Shown: positions 17,655 through 26,386, numbered from the stretch's first letter. The stretch: DNA of 64,000 nt from Methylocystis sp. B8 (GCF_005771425.1 NZ_VBTZ01000001.1:434001-498000), one strand, 5' to 3'. Translations and numbers: made by a program. The notes: generated by a model from the sequence alone, not told the origin.

Positions 17655-18959
17655 TTGGTGCTGGGGCTTTTTCAATTCATCTTTGATGCGATCACGATTG
17701 TCTGCGCTTCGATCATGGTTGTGATCGGTATTGGCTATTTGATCGTCATCGGTCGTTTCTTATACGACCAGCTGCGCGGCGTGCGCGATTCCGAAGCGCC
17801 TGCGACGCCTGATTCGGAGCTGCCAAACGTTCTGCTGCAAATCCCGGTGTTCAATGAGCCGCTCGTAACCGAGCAATCGTTGCGCTGCGTCGCGCTTCTC
17901 GACTGGCCCAAAAATAAGCTGCGCATTCAGCTTCTCGACGATTCGACTGACGAGACGAGCGCGCGCGCCGATGTGGTGGCGGCAGAGCTTCGCGCCGGCG
18001 GCGCCGTTATCGACCATGTGCGGCGGTCCGACCGCTCGGGATTCAAAGCCGGCGCTTGCGCGCACGGCCTTACGATCACGGACGAACCCTTCGTCGCGAT
18101 GCTCGACGCTGATTTCCGTCCGCCTCCCAATTGGCTGAAGCGGACGGTTCCGCTTTTTCTCACCGACGATCACGTCGGATTCGTGCAGTCACGCTGCGAG
18201 TTCCAGAACTTCGAGAAGAACTGGCTGACGCGCGCGCAGGGTCTCGTGCAGGACGGGCATTACCTCGTGGAGCAGCGCTCGCGCGCACACGCGGGCTGGC
18301 TCTTTCAATTCAACGGCACGGGCGGCATCTGGCGGCGCGCCACGATCGACGACGCCGGCGGCTGGTCGGATTATTCGCTGTGCGAGGACCTCGATCTTAC
18401 CGTTCGCGCGGCGCTCAATGGATGGCATGGGCTGTTTGTGTCGGAGCCGCCGATTCCCGGTCAGGTGCCGGAGGGAATTCGCGATTTCAGACGTCAGCAG
18501 AGGCGCTGGTCAAACGGTTTCGTGCAGGTCGCGCAAAGGACCGTCTTGCCGATCTGGCGTTCGCCATGGAGTCTGACGCGCCGCGTGATGGCGATCTCCC
18601 TTATCGCCCATCAGATTTTCTTCCCGACCGCCGCCGTCGGGTTCATCGCCCTTGTTCTTGGCGCGATCCTGCACGGGTCTCTCGCGCCCTACGCGGACAT
18701 GTTGGAGATTATCGGGATCATGACCCTGCTGGTGGCGCTCGGCGTCACGCTTCCGCCATACCTGGCGTTAAGGCGGGGGACCATCGTCGACTACGTCAAG
18801 ACGGTCGCGTCCATTCCGCCTCTGATGATCTATCTCGCCTTCGCCAATGGCGCGAAGATTCTGCAGACTTTGCGCGGACGGAAATCGACATTTAAGCGCA
18901 CGCCCAAGCTCGACCATGAAGCTACGGCGCGAGAGCCAATTGACGCTAAAGTAGAATGA
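17655..18959 (+). CDS. Processive-type membrane glycosyltransferase (GT2, cellulose-synthase-like)
   Basis: A protein of 434 residues. Membrane helices lie at the N terminus (FDAITIVCASIMVVIGIGYL) and after about 310. The GT2 motifs are LLDDSTDET, MLDADFRPP and QQRRWSNG (QxxRW). It resembles CsA-like enzymes that use UDP- or GDP-sugars to extend a glycan on a lipid or glucomannan. TTG 17655 is chosen because AAGGA at 17642-17646 is 8 nt upstream; GTG 17658 is the alternative. It is the last gene of the operon and converges on the DsbD-N-like gene. Confidence 0.85.
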   Translation: MVLGLFQFIFDAITIVCASIMVVIGIGYLIVIGRFLYDQLRGVRDSEAPATPDSELPNVLLQIPVFNEPLVTEQSLRCVALLDWPKNKLRIQLLDDSTDETSARADVVAAELRAGGAVIDHVRRSDRSGFKAGACAHGLTITDEPFVAMLDADFRPPPNWLKRTVPLFLTDDHVGFVQSRCEFQNFEKNWLTRAQGLVQDGHYLVEQRSRAHAGWLFQFNGTGGIWRRATIDDAGGWSDYSLCEDLDLTVRAALNGWHGLFVSEPPIPGQVPEGIRDFRRQQRRWSNGFVQVAQRTVLPIWRSPWSLTRRVMAISLIAHQIFFPTAAVGFIALVLGAILHGSLAPYADMLEIIGIMTLLVALGVTLPPYLALRRGTIVDYVKTVASIPPLMIYLAFANGAKILQTLRGRKSTFKRTPKLDHEATAREPIDAKVE

Positions 18960-18974
18960 GCGAAGAGGGGCGCG

Positions 18975-19784
18975 CTACTCCAGCCGCGCCGGGGCTTCGA
19001 AAGCGCCGACGTCGGTGACGATCGTAAGGGTCGTATCTGCGGCCTTAGCCGGGGCGACGCCAGAAAAGAGCTTAAGCTCGAAGCCCTCTCCAGCGCGCGT
19101 GCTCTCAATGAAAAGCGGCTCTTTTGCTTCCGCAAAGAGGTCCTTCGCCTTGCCAGGGCCGAGATAACGCAATCGCCATGACCCCTCCGCGCCGTTGCGC
19201 GACAGAGAGAAGCGCTTTTTCGCTTCGTCCGCGGTGAGCTTCTTCGGCACAAGCCTTTCCGCCTCGGCGATCGCCGCGGCGTGAGGCGAGGCGCCGACGC
19301 GCGGCAGCTCCAAAGACAGTTCGGCGCGCGCGGGCAGACAAATCTTCCCACATGAGGCGTAGTCGAGCGTGAGATTGAGCGTCACCGGCGCGTTCGGATC
19401 ACGCGGCGTCACCCTCAAGGGCAAAAGCACGCGCGAATCATAGCCGGCGACGACGGTCCCGGCCTCGTCGATATGCTTTGGCGCCGGAAAGGACGGCTCG
19501 ACCGCGGCGACATTGACGGATTTCGAAAAGTCGAATGCGGGCGCCGAGCCCGCCTCGCCTGGTTGACGCCAGTAGGTGATTGTCTCTGGATCGAGTGTGA
19601 TCTCGACCGCTGCGTGGTAGGCGCCTGCTTGTGGAGACCCGGCGGATAGGAGCCGAGCGCGCGAGGCCGAGCCCTTAACGATAGCGGAAGCAAACACGGC
19701 GCTCTCGGCGGCCGTCTTTGTGGGATAACCCTGCGCGAGCGCTACGGCTAGCGTCGCGACGACAAACAGTTTTAAACGCATCAT
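18975..19784 (-). CDS. Exported DsbD N-terminal-like (thiol-disulfide) protein
   Basis: A protein of 269 residues with a signal peptide (LKLFVVATLAVALAQG). The body matches the DsbD alpha/ScsB N-terminal domain: TYWRQPGEAGSAP and YASCGKICLPARAEL, with a Cys pair spaced like the DsbD-N active site. No transmembrane DsbD core or thioredoxin domain follows, so it would need a partner to receive electrons. The gene is divergent from yqgE, an arrangement seen in related alphaproteobacteria. Confidence 0.8.
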   Translation of the reverse strand: MMRLKLFVVATLAVALAQGYPTKTAAESAVFASAIVKGSASRARLLSAGSPQAGAYHAAVEITLDPETITYWRQPGEAGSAPAFDFSKSVNVAAVEPSFPAPKHIDEAGTVVAGYDSRVLLPLRVTPRDPNAPVTLNLTLDYASCGKICLPARAELSLELPRVGASPHAAAIAEAERLVPKKLTADEAKKRFSLSRNGAEGSWRLRYLGPGKAKDLFAEAKEPLFIESTRAGEGFELKLFSGVAPAKAADTTLTIVTDVGAFEAPARLE

Positions 19785-19875
19785 AGTTTGCGGCGGTTCG
19801 TCCTCTAGTGAAGGCAGTCAGTTACATAGTTTTGCGCCGCTTGTCCTCAGGGCTCGGCGAGCGTAGCATGACCCT

Positions 19876-20526
19876 ATGAGGCCAGCCGGCAAGAAGCAAG
19901 ATTTCGCGGCGAGAGTGAACGAGCGCCGCAGCAGTCGTCCTGCTGATCGGCGCTATCTCGACGGCCAATTGCTGATCGCAATGCCGAGCATGTTGGATCA
20001 GCGCTTCGCGCGGTCGGTGATCTATCTCTGCGCCCATTCCGAAGAGGGCGCGATGGGCATCGTGGTAAACCAACCGGCCCGCGTTCGCAATTTTCCGGAT
20101 CTTCTGGTGCAGCTTCAGGTGATCGCTCCCCAGGAGCGCATCAGTCTGCCGAGCCGCGCCGAAGACATCCAGGTGCTTTCGGGCGGACCGGTGCAGACCG
20201 ACCGCGGCTTTGTGCTGCACTCGCCGGATTTCTTCCTCGATAATTCGACGTTGCCGATCGATGACGGCGTGTCTCTGACAGCAACCATCGACATTTTGCG
20301 CGCGATCGCGGCGGGGCGCGGCCCCGATCAGGCGCTGCTCGCGCTCGGCTATGCGGGCTGGGACGCAGGTCAGCTCGAAGAAGAGATACAGCGCAATGGC
20401 TGGCTGAATTGTCCTGCCGATCCTGGCTTGCTGTTCGATCGCGAGCTGGAGACCAAATATGCGCGCGCCTTGCGCTCGATCGGCGTCGATCCTGAGCGGC
20501 TGTCTGCGAACGCGGGACACGCCTGA
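19876..20526 (+). CDS. YqgE/AlgH (UPF0301) family protein
   Basis: A protein of 216 residues. UPF0301 features are clear: [20 protein letters not shown] near residue 27, [29 protein letters not shown] and [16 protein letters not shown]. The family is a conserved cytoplasmic protein of unknown biochemical role, once linked to alginate regulation. It is slightly longer at the N terminus than usual, so a downstream start is possible. It ends 10 nt before the convergent GNAT gene. Confidence 0.9.
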   Translation: MRPAGKKQDFAARVNERRSSRPADRRYLDGQLLIAMPSMLDQRFARSVIYLCAHSEEGAMGIVVNQPARVRNFPDLLVQLQVIAPQERISLPSRAEDIQVLSGGPVQTDRGFVLHSPDFFLDNSTLPIDDGVSLTATIDILRAIAAGRGPDQALLALGYAGWDAGQLEEEIQRNGWLNCPADPGLLFDRELETKYARALRSIGVDPERLSANAGHA

Positions 20527-20535
20527 GCGTCGGAC

Positions 20536-21030
20536 TCAGAGTCGGTCGAAGGCTGGCGCATAGTCCACCTGTCCCTCCCTGGCCGGAAGCTCGCCGTTGA
20601 GCGCCATCGCCAGGAAATGCGGCCCCGAATATGGCGAGCCAAAGCCAGTCGCAAGCTCCGTTCGGAATCCGAAACGGCCGTAAAAATCTCCGTCGCCCAA
20701 TACGAAAATCGCGCGCCACTGATCTTTCTGTTCGCGCGCCAGTGTCCAGCGCAAAAGGGCGCTGGCGACGCCTTGCCGGCGATGCGCTGCGGCGACGGCG
20801 ACAGGACCGAGCCCAAGCGCAGGAAAGGGAGCTCTCATTCTGGATAGGGTGGCGTGGCCGACGATGAAGCCGTCGATGGCGGCGACGCAGCCAAAAACTA
20901 AATCGCCGTCCTTGCGCAGCGCCTCGATGAGGTCTGCCTCGCCGGGCCTTTGGAAGGCTGCAAGAAGCAGTTCGCGTGTCGCCGGGTAATCTTTCGGCGT
21001 TTCACTGCGAAGACTTGCGCTTTCGCTCAT
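20536..21030 (-). CDS. GNAT-family N-acetyltransferase (YhbS-like)
   Basis: A protein of 164 residues. The GNAT core is visible: LGLGPVAVAAAHRRQGVASALLRW carries the acetyl-CoA motif (R-R-Q-G-V-A) and VLGDGDFYGRFGFRTE is the typical YhbS C-terminal signature. The substrate is unknown. Its start overlaps the upstream aldo/keto reductase stop by 4 nt, so the pair is probably one transcript. Confidence 0.88.
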   Translation of the reverse strand: MSESASLRSETPKDYPATRELLLAAFQRPGEADLIEALRKDGDLVFGCVAAIDGFIVGHATLSRMRAPFPALGLGPVAVAAAHRRQGVASALLRWTLAREQKDQWRAIFVLGDGDFYGRFGFRTELATGFGSPYSGPHFLAMALNGELPAREGQVDYAPAFDRL

Positions 21031-22076
21031 GGCGCAGGGTTGCTGTGGAGCGCATGAATGGCGTCGATGCGCCGCTCGATTTCAGGCGTGATCGCGAGGT
21101 TCATCGAAGCAAGGTCGGTTTTGAGTTGCGCCATTGTTGTGGCGCCAATGATGTTTGAGGTCACGAAGGGCCGCGAGGTCACGAAAGCGATTGCGAGCTG
21201 CGCCGGATCGACGCCAAGGTCCCGCGCGAGATTTAGATAAGCGTCGACGGCCAGTTCGACTTCCGGCTTCTCATAACGCTGCGCACGCTCAAATAGAGTG
21301 GTGCGCGCGCCCGGCGGTCGTGCGCCGCCCTGGTATTTGCCGGTGAGATAGCCTTGGGCGAGCGGCGAATAGGCGAGCAAACCGACGTGGTCGCGCGCGG
21401 CGAATTCGGCTAAGCCCATTTCGAAAGTGCGGTTGACCAGATTATAGGCGTTTTGAATCGAAACGACGCGCGGCCCGTGGCCGAGTTCGGCGGCGCGCAG
21501 GAAGCGCGCGACCCCCCATGGCGTTTCATTGGAAAGGCCGATGTGACGAACCTTCCCGGCTTCTACCAGCCGCGCGAGCGCTTCCAGCGTCTCTTCAATC
21601 GGGATTTCCTCGCGTCGCGTTGGTCGCCGATAGGTCGTGCCGCCCGCGCCCCAAAGCGGCAGTGAACGATCCGGCCAATGCAATTGATAGAGATCGATGT
21701 AGTCGGTCTGCAGCCGCTTGAGCGAGCCTTCGACCGCATAGTCGATGTTCTTGGCGTCGAGAACGGTTCCGGCGCTTCCGGGACGCAACCAATTGGCGTC
21801 GCCGCGCCCGGCGACCTTGGTCGCGATGATAACCTTGTCCCGGTTCTTGCGCGCGGCAAGCCAACTCCCAATGATGCGTTCGGTCGACCCATGAGTCTCT
21901 CGCCGTGGCGGAATCGAATAGATTTCCGCAGTGTCGACAAAATTGACGCCGCAATCGAGGGCATAGTCCAGTTGGGCGTGACCTTCCGCTTCGCTGTTCT
22001 GCTGTCCCCAAGTCATCGAGCCGAGACAGATTGCCGAGACTGAAAGATCCGTGTTTCCGAGTTTGCGGTATTCCAT
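21027..22076 (-). CDS. Aldo/keto reductase (Tas-like)
   Basis: A protein of 349 residues beginning MEYRKLGNTDLSVSAICLG. The AKR catalytic set is visible: Asp and Tyr in NFVDTAEIYS, Lys in VIIATKVAG and His in LYQLHWPDR. The long family form (about 345 residues, with HGSTERIIGSWL) matches Tas/YajO-type NADPH-dependent reductases. Its physiological carbonyl substrate is unknown. The start is set by the conserved N-terminal strand; a longer frame upstream has no support. Confidence 0.9.
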   Translation of the reverse strand: MEYRKLGNTDLSVSAICLGSMTWGQQNSEAEGHAQLDYALDCGVNFVDTAEIYSIPPRRETHGSTERIIGSWLAARKNRDKVIIATKVAGRGDANWLRPGSAGTVLDAKNIDYAVEGSLKRLQTDYIDLYQLHWPDRSLPLWGAGGTTYRRPTRREEIPIEETLEALARLVEAGKVRHIGLSNETPWGVARFLRAAELGHGPRVVSIQNAYNLVNRTFEMGLAEFAARDHVGLLAYSPLAQGYLTGKYQGGARPPGARTTLFERAQRYEKPEVELAVDAYLNLARDLGVDPAQLAIAFVTSRPFVTSNIIGATTMAQLKTDLASMNLAITPEIERRIDAIHALHSNPAP

Positions 22077-22086
22077 GGGGCGGCCG

Positions 22087-22800
22087 TTAACGAAGAAATT
22101 CGCTCGATTGCAGCTCAAGCCGCAGTTCGAAGCTCTGAAACTGGGTGAAGATCGGCAAGAGCCAGGCTTTGAGCGCAGCGCGAACCACAAGGGACATTCC
22201 TGGCGGCGGCTCGCTCACGAAGCGGGATAATGACAGATCGACGTCGTCGAGCGCTCGAGCCATCGGCGCCTCAAGGCGGGGAATCACGAATTTGCCGCTC
22301 GTCGGATAGCGCGCAAGGATTGTTAGCGCGTTCCGGCCAAGCGGCGACGCGCCGCGATTGTGAATGACGCTCATCGTCAGATCAGGCCAGGTGGTCTTCA
22401 GGACGAGCGCGCTATTGGCCGCGCTCTCCGTGACGTCTGTCTGAAAGAGCACGATTGGCTCCACGCAGAGCCTTCGCGCTTCTTCAAGAAAGCCGATTTC
22501 AGCAATCGTTGCAAACAGGCGTTCATAAGAGCGGTGCCAGACGTCGACGATCTTAGGTCTTTCGTCGGCGACGAGAAGGCGATCGAAAAGCGAGATCTGT
22601 CCCTTGACTTCGTCAAGATCGACGACGCGCGTCCTTTCAGGAAAGAACAGCGCATAAAGCGGCTCGCGGGAGGCGGTGTCGAAGCCATCAACGCGGACAT
22701 TGCGCGATAGATAATAATCGGTCAGTAAACGCGCCGCAGTCGTCACGCCTGTTTTCGAGTGCGGCGAGCAAACAAAGAAAACGAGCGTGCGGCGCATCAT
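22087..22800 (-). CDS. ParA-like protein with degenerate P-loop
   Basis: A protein of 237 residues. The N terminus (LVFFVCSPHSKTGVTTAARL) aligns with the deviant Walker A of ParA/MinD-type ATPases, but GKT is replaced by GVT, so the main P-loop lysine is missing. GFDTASREPLYALFFPERT and VVDLDE echo the family's Walker A' and B strands. It may bind but not hydrolyse nucleotide. It sits 36 nt downstream of an intact ParA-like gene on the same strand, suggesting a paired system. Confidence 0.7.
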   Translation of the reverse strand: MMRRTLVFFVCSPHSKTGVTTAARLLTDYYLSRNVRVDGFDTASREPLYALFFPERTRVVDLDEVKGQISLFDRLLVADERPKIVDVWHRSYERLFATIAEIGFLEEARRLCVEPIVLFQTDVTESAANSALVLKTTWPDLTMSVIHNRGASPLGRNALTILARYPTSGKFVIPRLEAPMARALDDVDLSLSRFVSEPPPGMSLVVRAALKAWLLPIFTQFQSFELRLELQSSEFLR

Positions 22801-22836
22801 GTGGTCTTAGACAATCTGCGCCGTCGCCTCGGTCCT

Positions 22837-23694
22837 TTATCGCCTCTTTTCGTCGAGGAGTTCGAGTAGGCCTACTCTTTCGAACTCATCTGCGACGCGC
22901 GCGAGCCAGGTCCGGACATACCCGCGCAGCACGAAGGAATGCTCAGCCGCGCGGCCCTGCGCATCCTGATTGGCGACGAATGTTGAAAAAGGCGCCCCGC
23001 AGAGTTCGACCTGCTCGTAAGCGAGTTCGCTGAGCTTGGGGATGGTGATCTCGCCTGAGGTGACGACGTCCTCGAAATATTTGGCGTGCGTTTGAGGATC
23101 CCACTCGAAGAAAGTCGTGTCGTTGACGTGATTTTTCACCATGAAGTAGTTGGCCTCCGCAACGTAAGGCGCAATTTCGGCGATTTCCTCCAGCGAGGAG
23201 ATCGAGGGTCCGATGACGTGTAGCAGGATGAAGCGGAACTCGCCGCCTTTCACCGCGTCGAAGAACCCGATCTCGTCGAGAGCCTGAAGCGCCGGACTTA
23301 AGCCGCCGGCGCGCACGTCGATGACGCTGACTTTGGCCTGCGACGAATTCAGCGTGTCGATAATCTTCATCTGGTCCGCCGGCTCGGTCAGATCGACGAT
23401 CATCGTGTGGTCGGGGTGAAAGCGATGAAGCGTTCCGCGCGGCGTCTCGGTGTCGAAGGCGCGCGCGTGGATGTCGTTGAGCGAAAGAAAATCGAGGATC
23501 GCTCTGGCGATCGTCGTTTTGCCGACCCCACCCTTATCCGCGCCCACGACGATGACCGCCGGCCGAGCGGCGCCTTTGGGAGCGGCCACCGCAGTCTTAG
23601 CTGTTTGAGCTCGACTTGGGGCCTGTTGAGCTCGACTTGGGGCCTGTCGTTTGGCTGGCGCTGCCCTGGTAATTTTGACCGGCTTCTTGACCAT
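22837..23694 (-). CDS. ParA/MipZ-like ATPase with basic Ala/Pro linker
   Basis: A protein of 285 residues. A basic, low-complexity N terminus (KRQAPSRAQQAPSRAQTA) precedes a canonical deviant Walker A, GADKGGVGKTTIARAIL, near residue 52. Later segments such as FDTETPRGTLHRFHPDHTMIVDL fit the ParA fold. Members position DNA or protein machines by ATP-dependent dimerisation. No ParB-like gene is adjacent. The QAPSRAQ duplication comes from a perfect 21-nt tandem repeat. It is probably co-transcribed with the degenerate paralogue. Confidence 0.8.
   Translation of the reverse strand: MVKKPVKITRAAPAKRQAPSRAQQAPSRAQTAKTAVAAPKGAARPAVIVVGADKGGVGKTTIARAILDFLSLNDIHARAFDTETPRGTLHRFHPDHTMIVDLTEPADQMKIIDTLNSSQAKVSVIDVRAGGLSPALQALDEIGFFDAVKGGEFRFILLHVIGPSISSLEEIAEIAPYVAEANYFMVKNHVNDTTFFEWDPQTHAKYFEDVVTSGEITIPKLSELAYEQVELCGAPFSTFVANQDAQGRAAEHSFVLRGYVRTWLARVADEFERVGLLELLDEKRR
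23606..23647 (-). repeat. Perfect 21-nt tandem repeat in the ParA-like gene
   Basis: Two identical 21-nt units occupy 23606-23626 and 23627-23647. They keep the reading frame and encode QAPSRAQ twice in the basic N-terminal linker. The exact identity suggests a recent slippage or duplication. Confidence 0.9.
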
Positions 23695-23829
23695 GGGTGC
23701 TCCCCTATCGGATTCGCGCTGCGCCGCTGCTTATGAAGGAGACAAGTACATTTAACAAACATGGTTTTCGGCGCTTGTCATGCTCCGATTCAGCTAATCC
23801 TCGATGGCGCTGCAATTGTGACGTCATAA

Positions 23830-23852
23830 AATAACATTATATTTATGTTATT
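23830..23852. promoter_or_regulatory. AT-rich inverted repeat upstream of the sulfur operon
   Basis: The arms AATAACAT (23830-23837) and ATGTTATT (23845-23852) are a perfect inverted repeat around TATATTT. It is strikingly AT-rich for this GC-rich genome and lies about 50 nt upstream of a likely promoter. LysR-type sulfur regulators such as CysB bind AT-rich dyads, so it may be an operator. That role is inferred. Confidence 0.45.
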
Positions 23853-23881
23853 ATTAATATGCTCCATAGCTGGAACGTAAA

Positions 23882-23910
23882 TTGACATTCGTGCGTTTTG
23901 CAGGTTTATG
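23882..23910 (+). promoter_or_regulatory. Putative sigma-70 promoter of the sulfate-assimilation operon
   Basis: TTGACA at 23882-23887 is a perfect -35 box. It is followed after 17 nt by TTTATG (23905-23910), a weak -10. Transcription would start near 23917, which favours the ferredoxin ATG at 23974 over the one at 23908, because the latter lies inside the promoter. Confidence 0.5.
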
Positions 23911-23973
23911 CGTTCGAAATACAGAACGTCCGTGGCTGCTCGCCGGCGCGGACCAGATTCGCGCGTCAGGGAC

Positions 23974-24348
23974 ATGAGCAGCTTCGAGAATATGGTCGTA
24001 CAGCGGCCCGCCGAGTCATCGTCGCAGCAAGGTCTGGCGACTCTGCACGTGGAGGACCGCAACGGCGTGGTTCATGAACTCGAAGCCGTTGAAGGCTGGC
24101 GGCTGATGGAGATTTTGCGCGACCATGGCGTCGGTATGGATAACACCTGCGGCGGCGCGCTCGCCTGCGCGGAATGCCACGTCATCCTCGATGTGGAATG
24201 GGCGCGCCGCGTGCCGCCGCCCCGCGAAGAAGAAATTGAAAAACTCGATGAATTGCCGATGCTTTACGAAAATTCGCGTCTCTCTTGCCAAATCATTTGG
24301 TCGGACGAGATGAGCGGTCTTCGACTGAAGCTCGCGCAGGAGACATGA
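23974..24348 (+). CDS. Adrenodoxin-type [2Fe-2S] ferredoxin, first gene of the sulfur operon
   Basis: A protein of 124 residues. The cluster ligands are the Cys residues in NTCGGALACAECHVIL (CX5CX2C) and the distant RLSCQI, the pattern of ISC/adrenodoxin-type ferredoxins. In the usual Rhizobiales order this slot holds cysG, so this ferredoxin is a good candidate electron donor for the downstream CysI. ATG 23974 is chosen because the likely promoter overlaps the ATG at 23908. Its stop overlaps the next gene as ATGA. Confidence 0.88.
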   Translation: MSSFENMVVQRPAESSSQQGLATLHVEDRNGVVHELEAVEGWRLMEILRDHGVGMDNTCGGALACAECHVILDVEWARRVPPPREEEIEKLDELPMLYENSRLSCQIIWSDEMSGLRLKLAQET

Positions 24349-24665
24349 TGGCCGCCTTCAAACATCCCCAGATCCTCATCGCCTCAAATCTGGCGGACGG
24401 CGAAGTGGTGTTTCTCGGGCCGTCCGGCTGGGAGCGCGACCATCGTCGCGCATGCGTGGCGCAGAACGCTGACGAGGCTGCGGCGTTCGAAGCGGCGGGC
24501 AAGCGCGACGTTTCCGCCAATCGAGTGGTCGACGTCTATCTTGCCGACGTCGAGATCGGCGGGGATGGCGCGCCGACGCCATTGCATTATCGCGAAAGGA
24601 TGCGCGTGAAGGGGCCGAGCGTGCGCCTCGATCTCGGCAAACAGTTCCCCGGGAGCGCGGCATGA
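24345..24665 (+). CDS. DUF2849 protein of the sulfite-reductase operon
   Basis: A protein of 106 residues. DUF2849 proteins are small, of unknown function, and nearly always sit immediately before cysI in alphaproteobacteria. The LADGEVVFLGPSGWERDH and VVDVYLADVEI segments fit the family. It starts at the first of two adjacent ATGs (24345), overlapping the ferredoxin stop, and overlaps cysI by 4 nt (ATGA). A role in sulfite reductase assembly or regulation is inferred from position only. Confidence 0.85.
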   Translation: MMAAFKHPQILIASNLADGEVVFLGPSGWERDHRRACVAQNADEAAAFEAAGKRDVSANRVVDVYLADVEIGGDGAPTPLHYRERMRVKGPSVRLDLGKQFPGSAA

Positions 24666-26386
24666 CGGCGGTCGATTTGCGCGTGGCGCAGCGGCCCAAT
24701 GCGCCGGTGACGACTTATCGCTACGACGAATATGACGCGGCCTTCGTGCGCGAACGCGTGGCGGAGTTTCGCGAGCAAGTGCGTCGTCGGCTTTCCGGCG
24801 CGTTGACGGAAGAGGAATTTCGGCCGTTTCGGTTGATGAATGGACTCTATCTGCAGCTTCACGCCTATATGCTGCGCGTCGCTATTCCCTATGGCACGCT
24901 GACGGCGCGCCAGATGCGCCGCCTCGCCGATATCGCCGACAGATGGGACAAGGGCTACGGCCATTTCACCACTCGCCAAAATCTGCAGTACAACTGGCCG
25001 AAGCTTGTCGACACGCCAGACATCCTCGAAGCGCTTGCCGACGTCGAGATGCACGCGATCCAGACGTCCGGCAACTGCATCCGCAATGTGACGGCTGATC
25101 ATTTCGCTGGCGTGGCGCCGGATGAGATCGAAGATCCCCGCCCGACGGCGGAGTTTTTGCGGCAGTGGTCGAGCCTGCATCCGGAGTTTTCATTCCTGCC
25201 CCGCAAATTCAAGATTGCGGTGACGGGCGCCGAGCACGACCGCGCGGCGATCATGGTGCATGACGTCGGCCTGCGTATTCTCAGGAACGAAAGAGGCGAG
25301 ATTGGCTATCAGGTCGTCGTCGGCGGCGGTCTCGGCCGTTCGCCCTTTGTCGGCAAGATTGTCGGCGACTTCGTGCCGCGAGAGGATTTGCTCGCCTTTC
25401 TCGAGGCGATCATGCGCGTCTACAACCGCTTCGGCAGGCGTGACAACAAATACAAAGCGCGCATAAAAATTCTCGTCCACGAGAAAGGGATTGACGAAAT
25501 CCGCGCTGCGGTTGAAGCCGAATTTGCGGCGATGGACTGCTCGGTTTTTTCCCACGATCCCGCCGAGTTTGAGCGCATCGCGTCTTTTTTTGCGCCGCCG
25601 CCTTATGAAACGCTGCCCGCCGCTTCTTCGGCGCTGCGCACCGCAAAATTGGAGACGCCGGCCTTCGCCAATTTCGTTGATGTCAACGTCAGCGCGCACA
25701 AGATACCCGGCTACGCCATCGTCACGGTTTCATTAAAGCCCATCGGCGGCATTCCCGGCGACGCCACGTCCGAACAGATGCGCGTCCTCGCCGACGCGAG
25801 CGAGCGCTTCGGTTTCGGCGAGTTGCGCGTCAGTCACGAGCAAAACATCATCCTGCCGCATGTGAAGCAGGACGATCTTTTAGCGCTTTGGCGGATGCTC
25901 GAGCCAGTTGGTCTTGCGACGGCGAACGCCGGCCTTGTCTCGGACATCATCTCATGCCCGGGTCTCGATTACTGTTCGCTCGCGACTGCACGCTCGATTC
26001 CTATCGCGCAGGCGATCTCGAAGCGTTTCTCAGACATGTCGCGGCAGCGGCGCATCGGCAAACTCGGCATCAAAATCTCGGGCTGCATCAACGCCTGCGG
26101 TCATCATCACGTCGGCGCGATCGGCGTTCTCGGCCTGGAGAAGAAAGGCCAAGAGTCATACCAGATCACGCTCGGCGGCGATCCGACCTTTTCCGCGTCG
26201 ATCGGCGAAATCCTTGGGCCTGGCGTCACTGCGGACCAGGTCCCGGACGTCATCGAGCATCTCGTCGATTTCTATCTTGCCGAACGCGCGGAGGGCGAAG
26301 CGTTCATCGACACCTGGCGCCGCATCGGTCATGTGCGGTTCAAAGACGTCTTGCGTCGGGAGGGCGAAGATGGCGCTGATATCTGA
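24662..26386 (+). CDS. cysI: Sulfite reductase hemoprotein (siroheme/[4Fe-4S])
   Basis: A protein of 574 residues that reduces sulfite to sulfide. The siroheme/4Fe-4S cysteines are in SCPGLDYC (CX5C) and SGCINACGHHH (CX3C). HFTTRQNLQYNW and TSGNCIRNVTAD are typical sirohaem-enzyme motifs. No flavoprotein cysJ is adjacent, so electrons probably come from ferredoxin, and a ferredoxin gene opens this operon. The family also includes nitrite reductases, but the cysHDN neighbours settle the sulfur role. Confidence 0.95.
   Translation: MTAVDLRVAQRPNAPVTTYRYDEYDAAFVRERVAEFREQVRRRLSGALTEEEFRPFRLMNGLYLQLHAYMLRVAIPYGTLTARQMRRLADIADRWDKGYGHFTTRQNLQYNWPKLVDTPDILEALADVEMHAIQTSGNCIRNVTADHFAGVAPDEIEDPRPTAEFLRQWSSLHPEFSFLPRKFKIAVTGAEHDRAAIMVHDVGLRILRNERGEIGYQVVVGGGLGRSPFVGKIVGDFVPREDLLAFLEAIMRVYNRFGRRDNKYKARIKILVHEKGIDEIRAAVEAEFAAMDCSVFSHDPAEFERIASFFAPPPYETLPAASSALRTAKLETPAFANFVDVNVSAHKIPGYAIVTVSLKPIGGIPGDATSEQMRVLADASERFGFGELRVSHEQNIILPHVKQDDLLALWRMLEPVGLATANAGLVSDIISCPGLDYCSLATARSIPIAQAISKRFSDMSRQRRIGKLGIKISGCINACGHHHVGAIGVLGLEKKGQESYQITLGGDPTFSASIGEILGPGVTADQVPDVIEHLVDFYLAERAEGEAFIDTWRRIGHVRFKDVLRREGEDGADI

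Noticed and set aside
23606-23647. Start of a CRISPR array
   Set aside because: Only two units with no spacers, in frame inside a coding region.
23908-23973. Longer ferredoxin start at 23908
   Set aside because: A likely promoter overlaps that ATG, and the added residues are basic and unlike the family.
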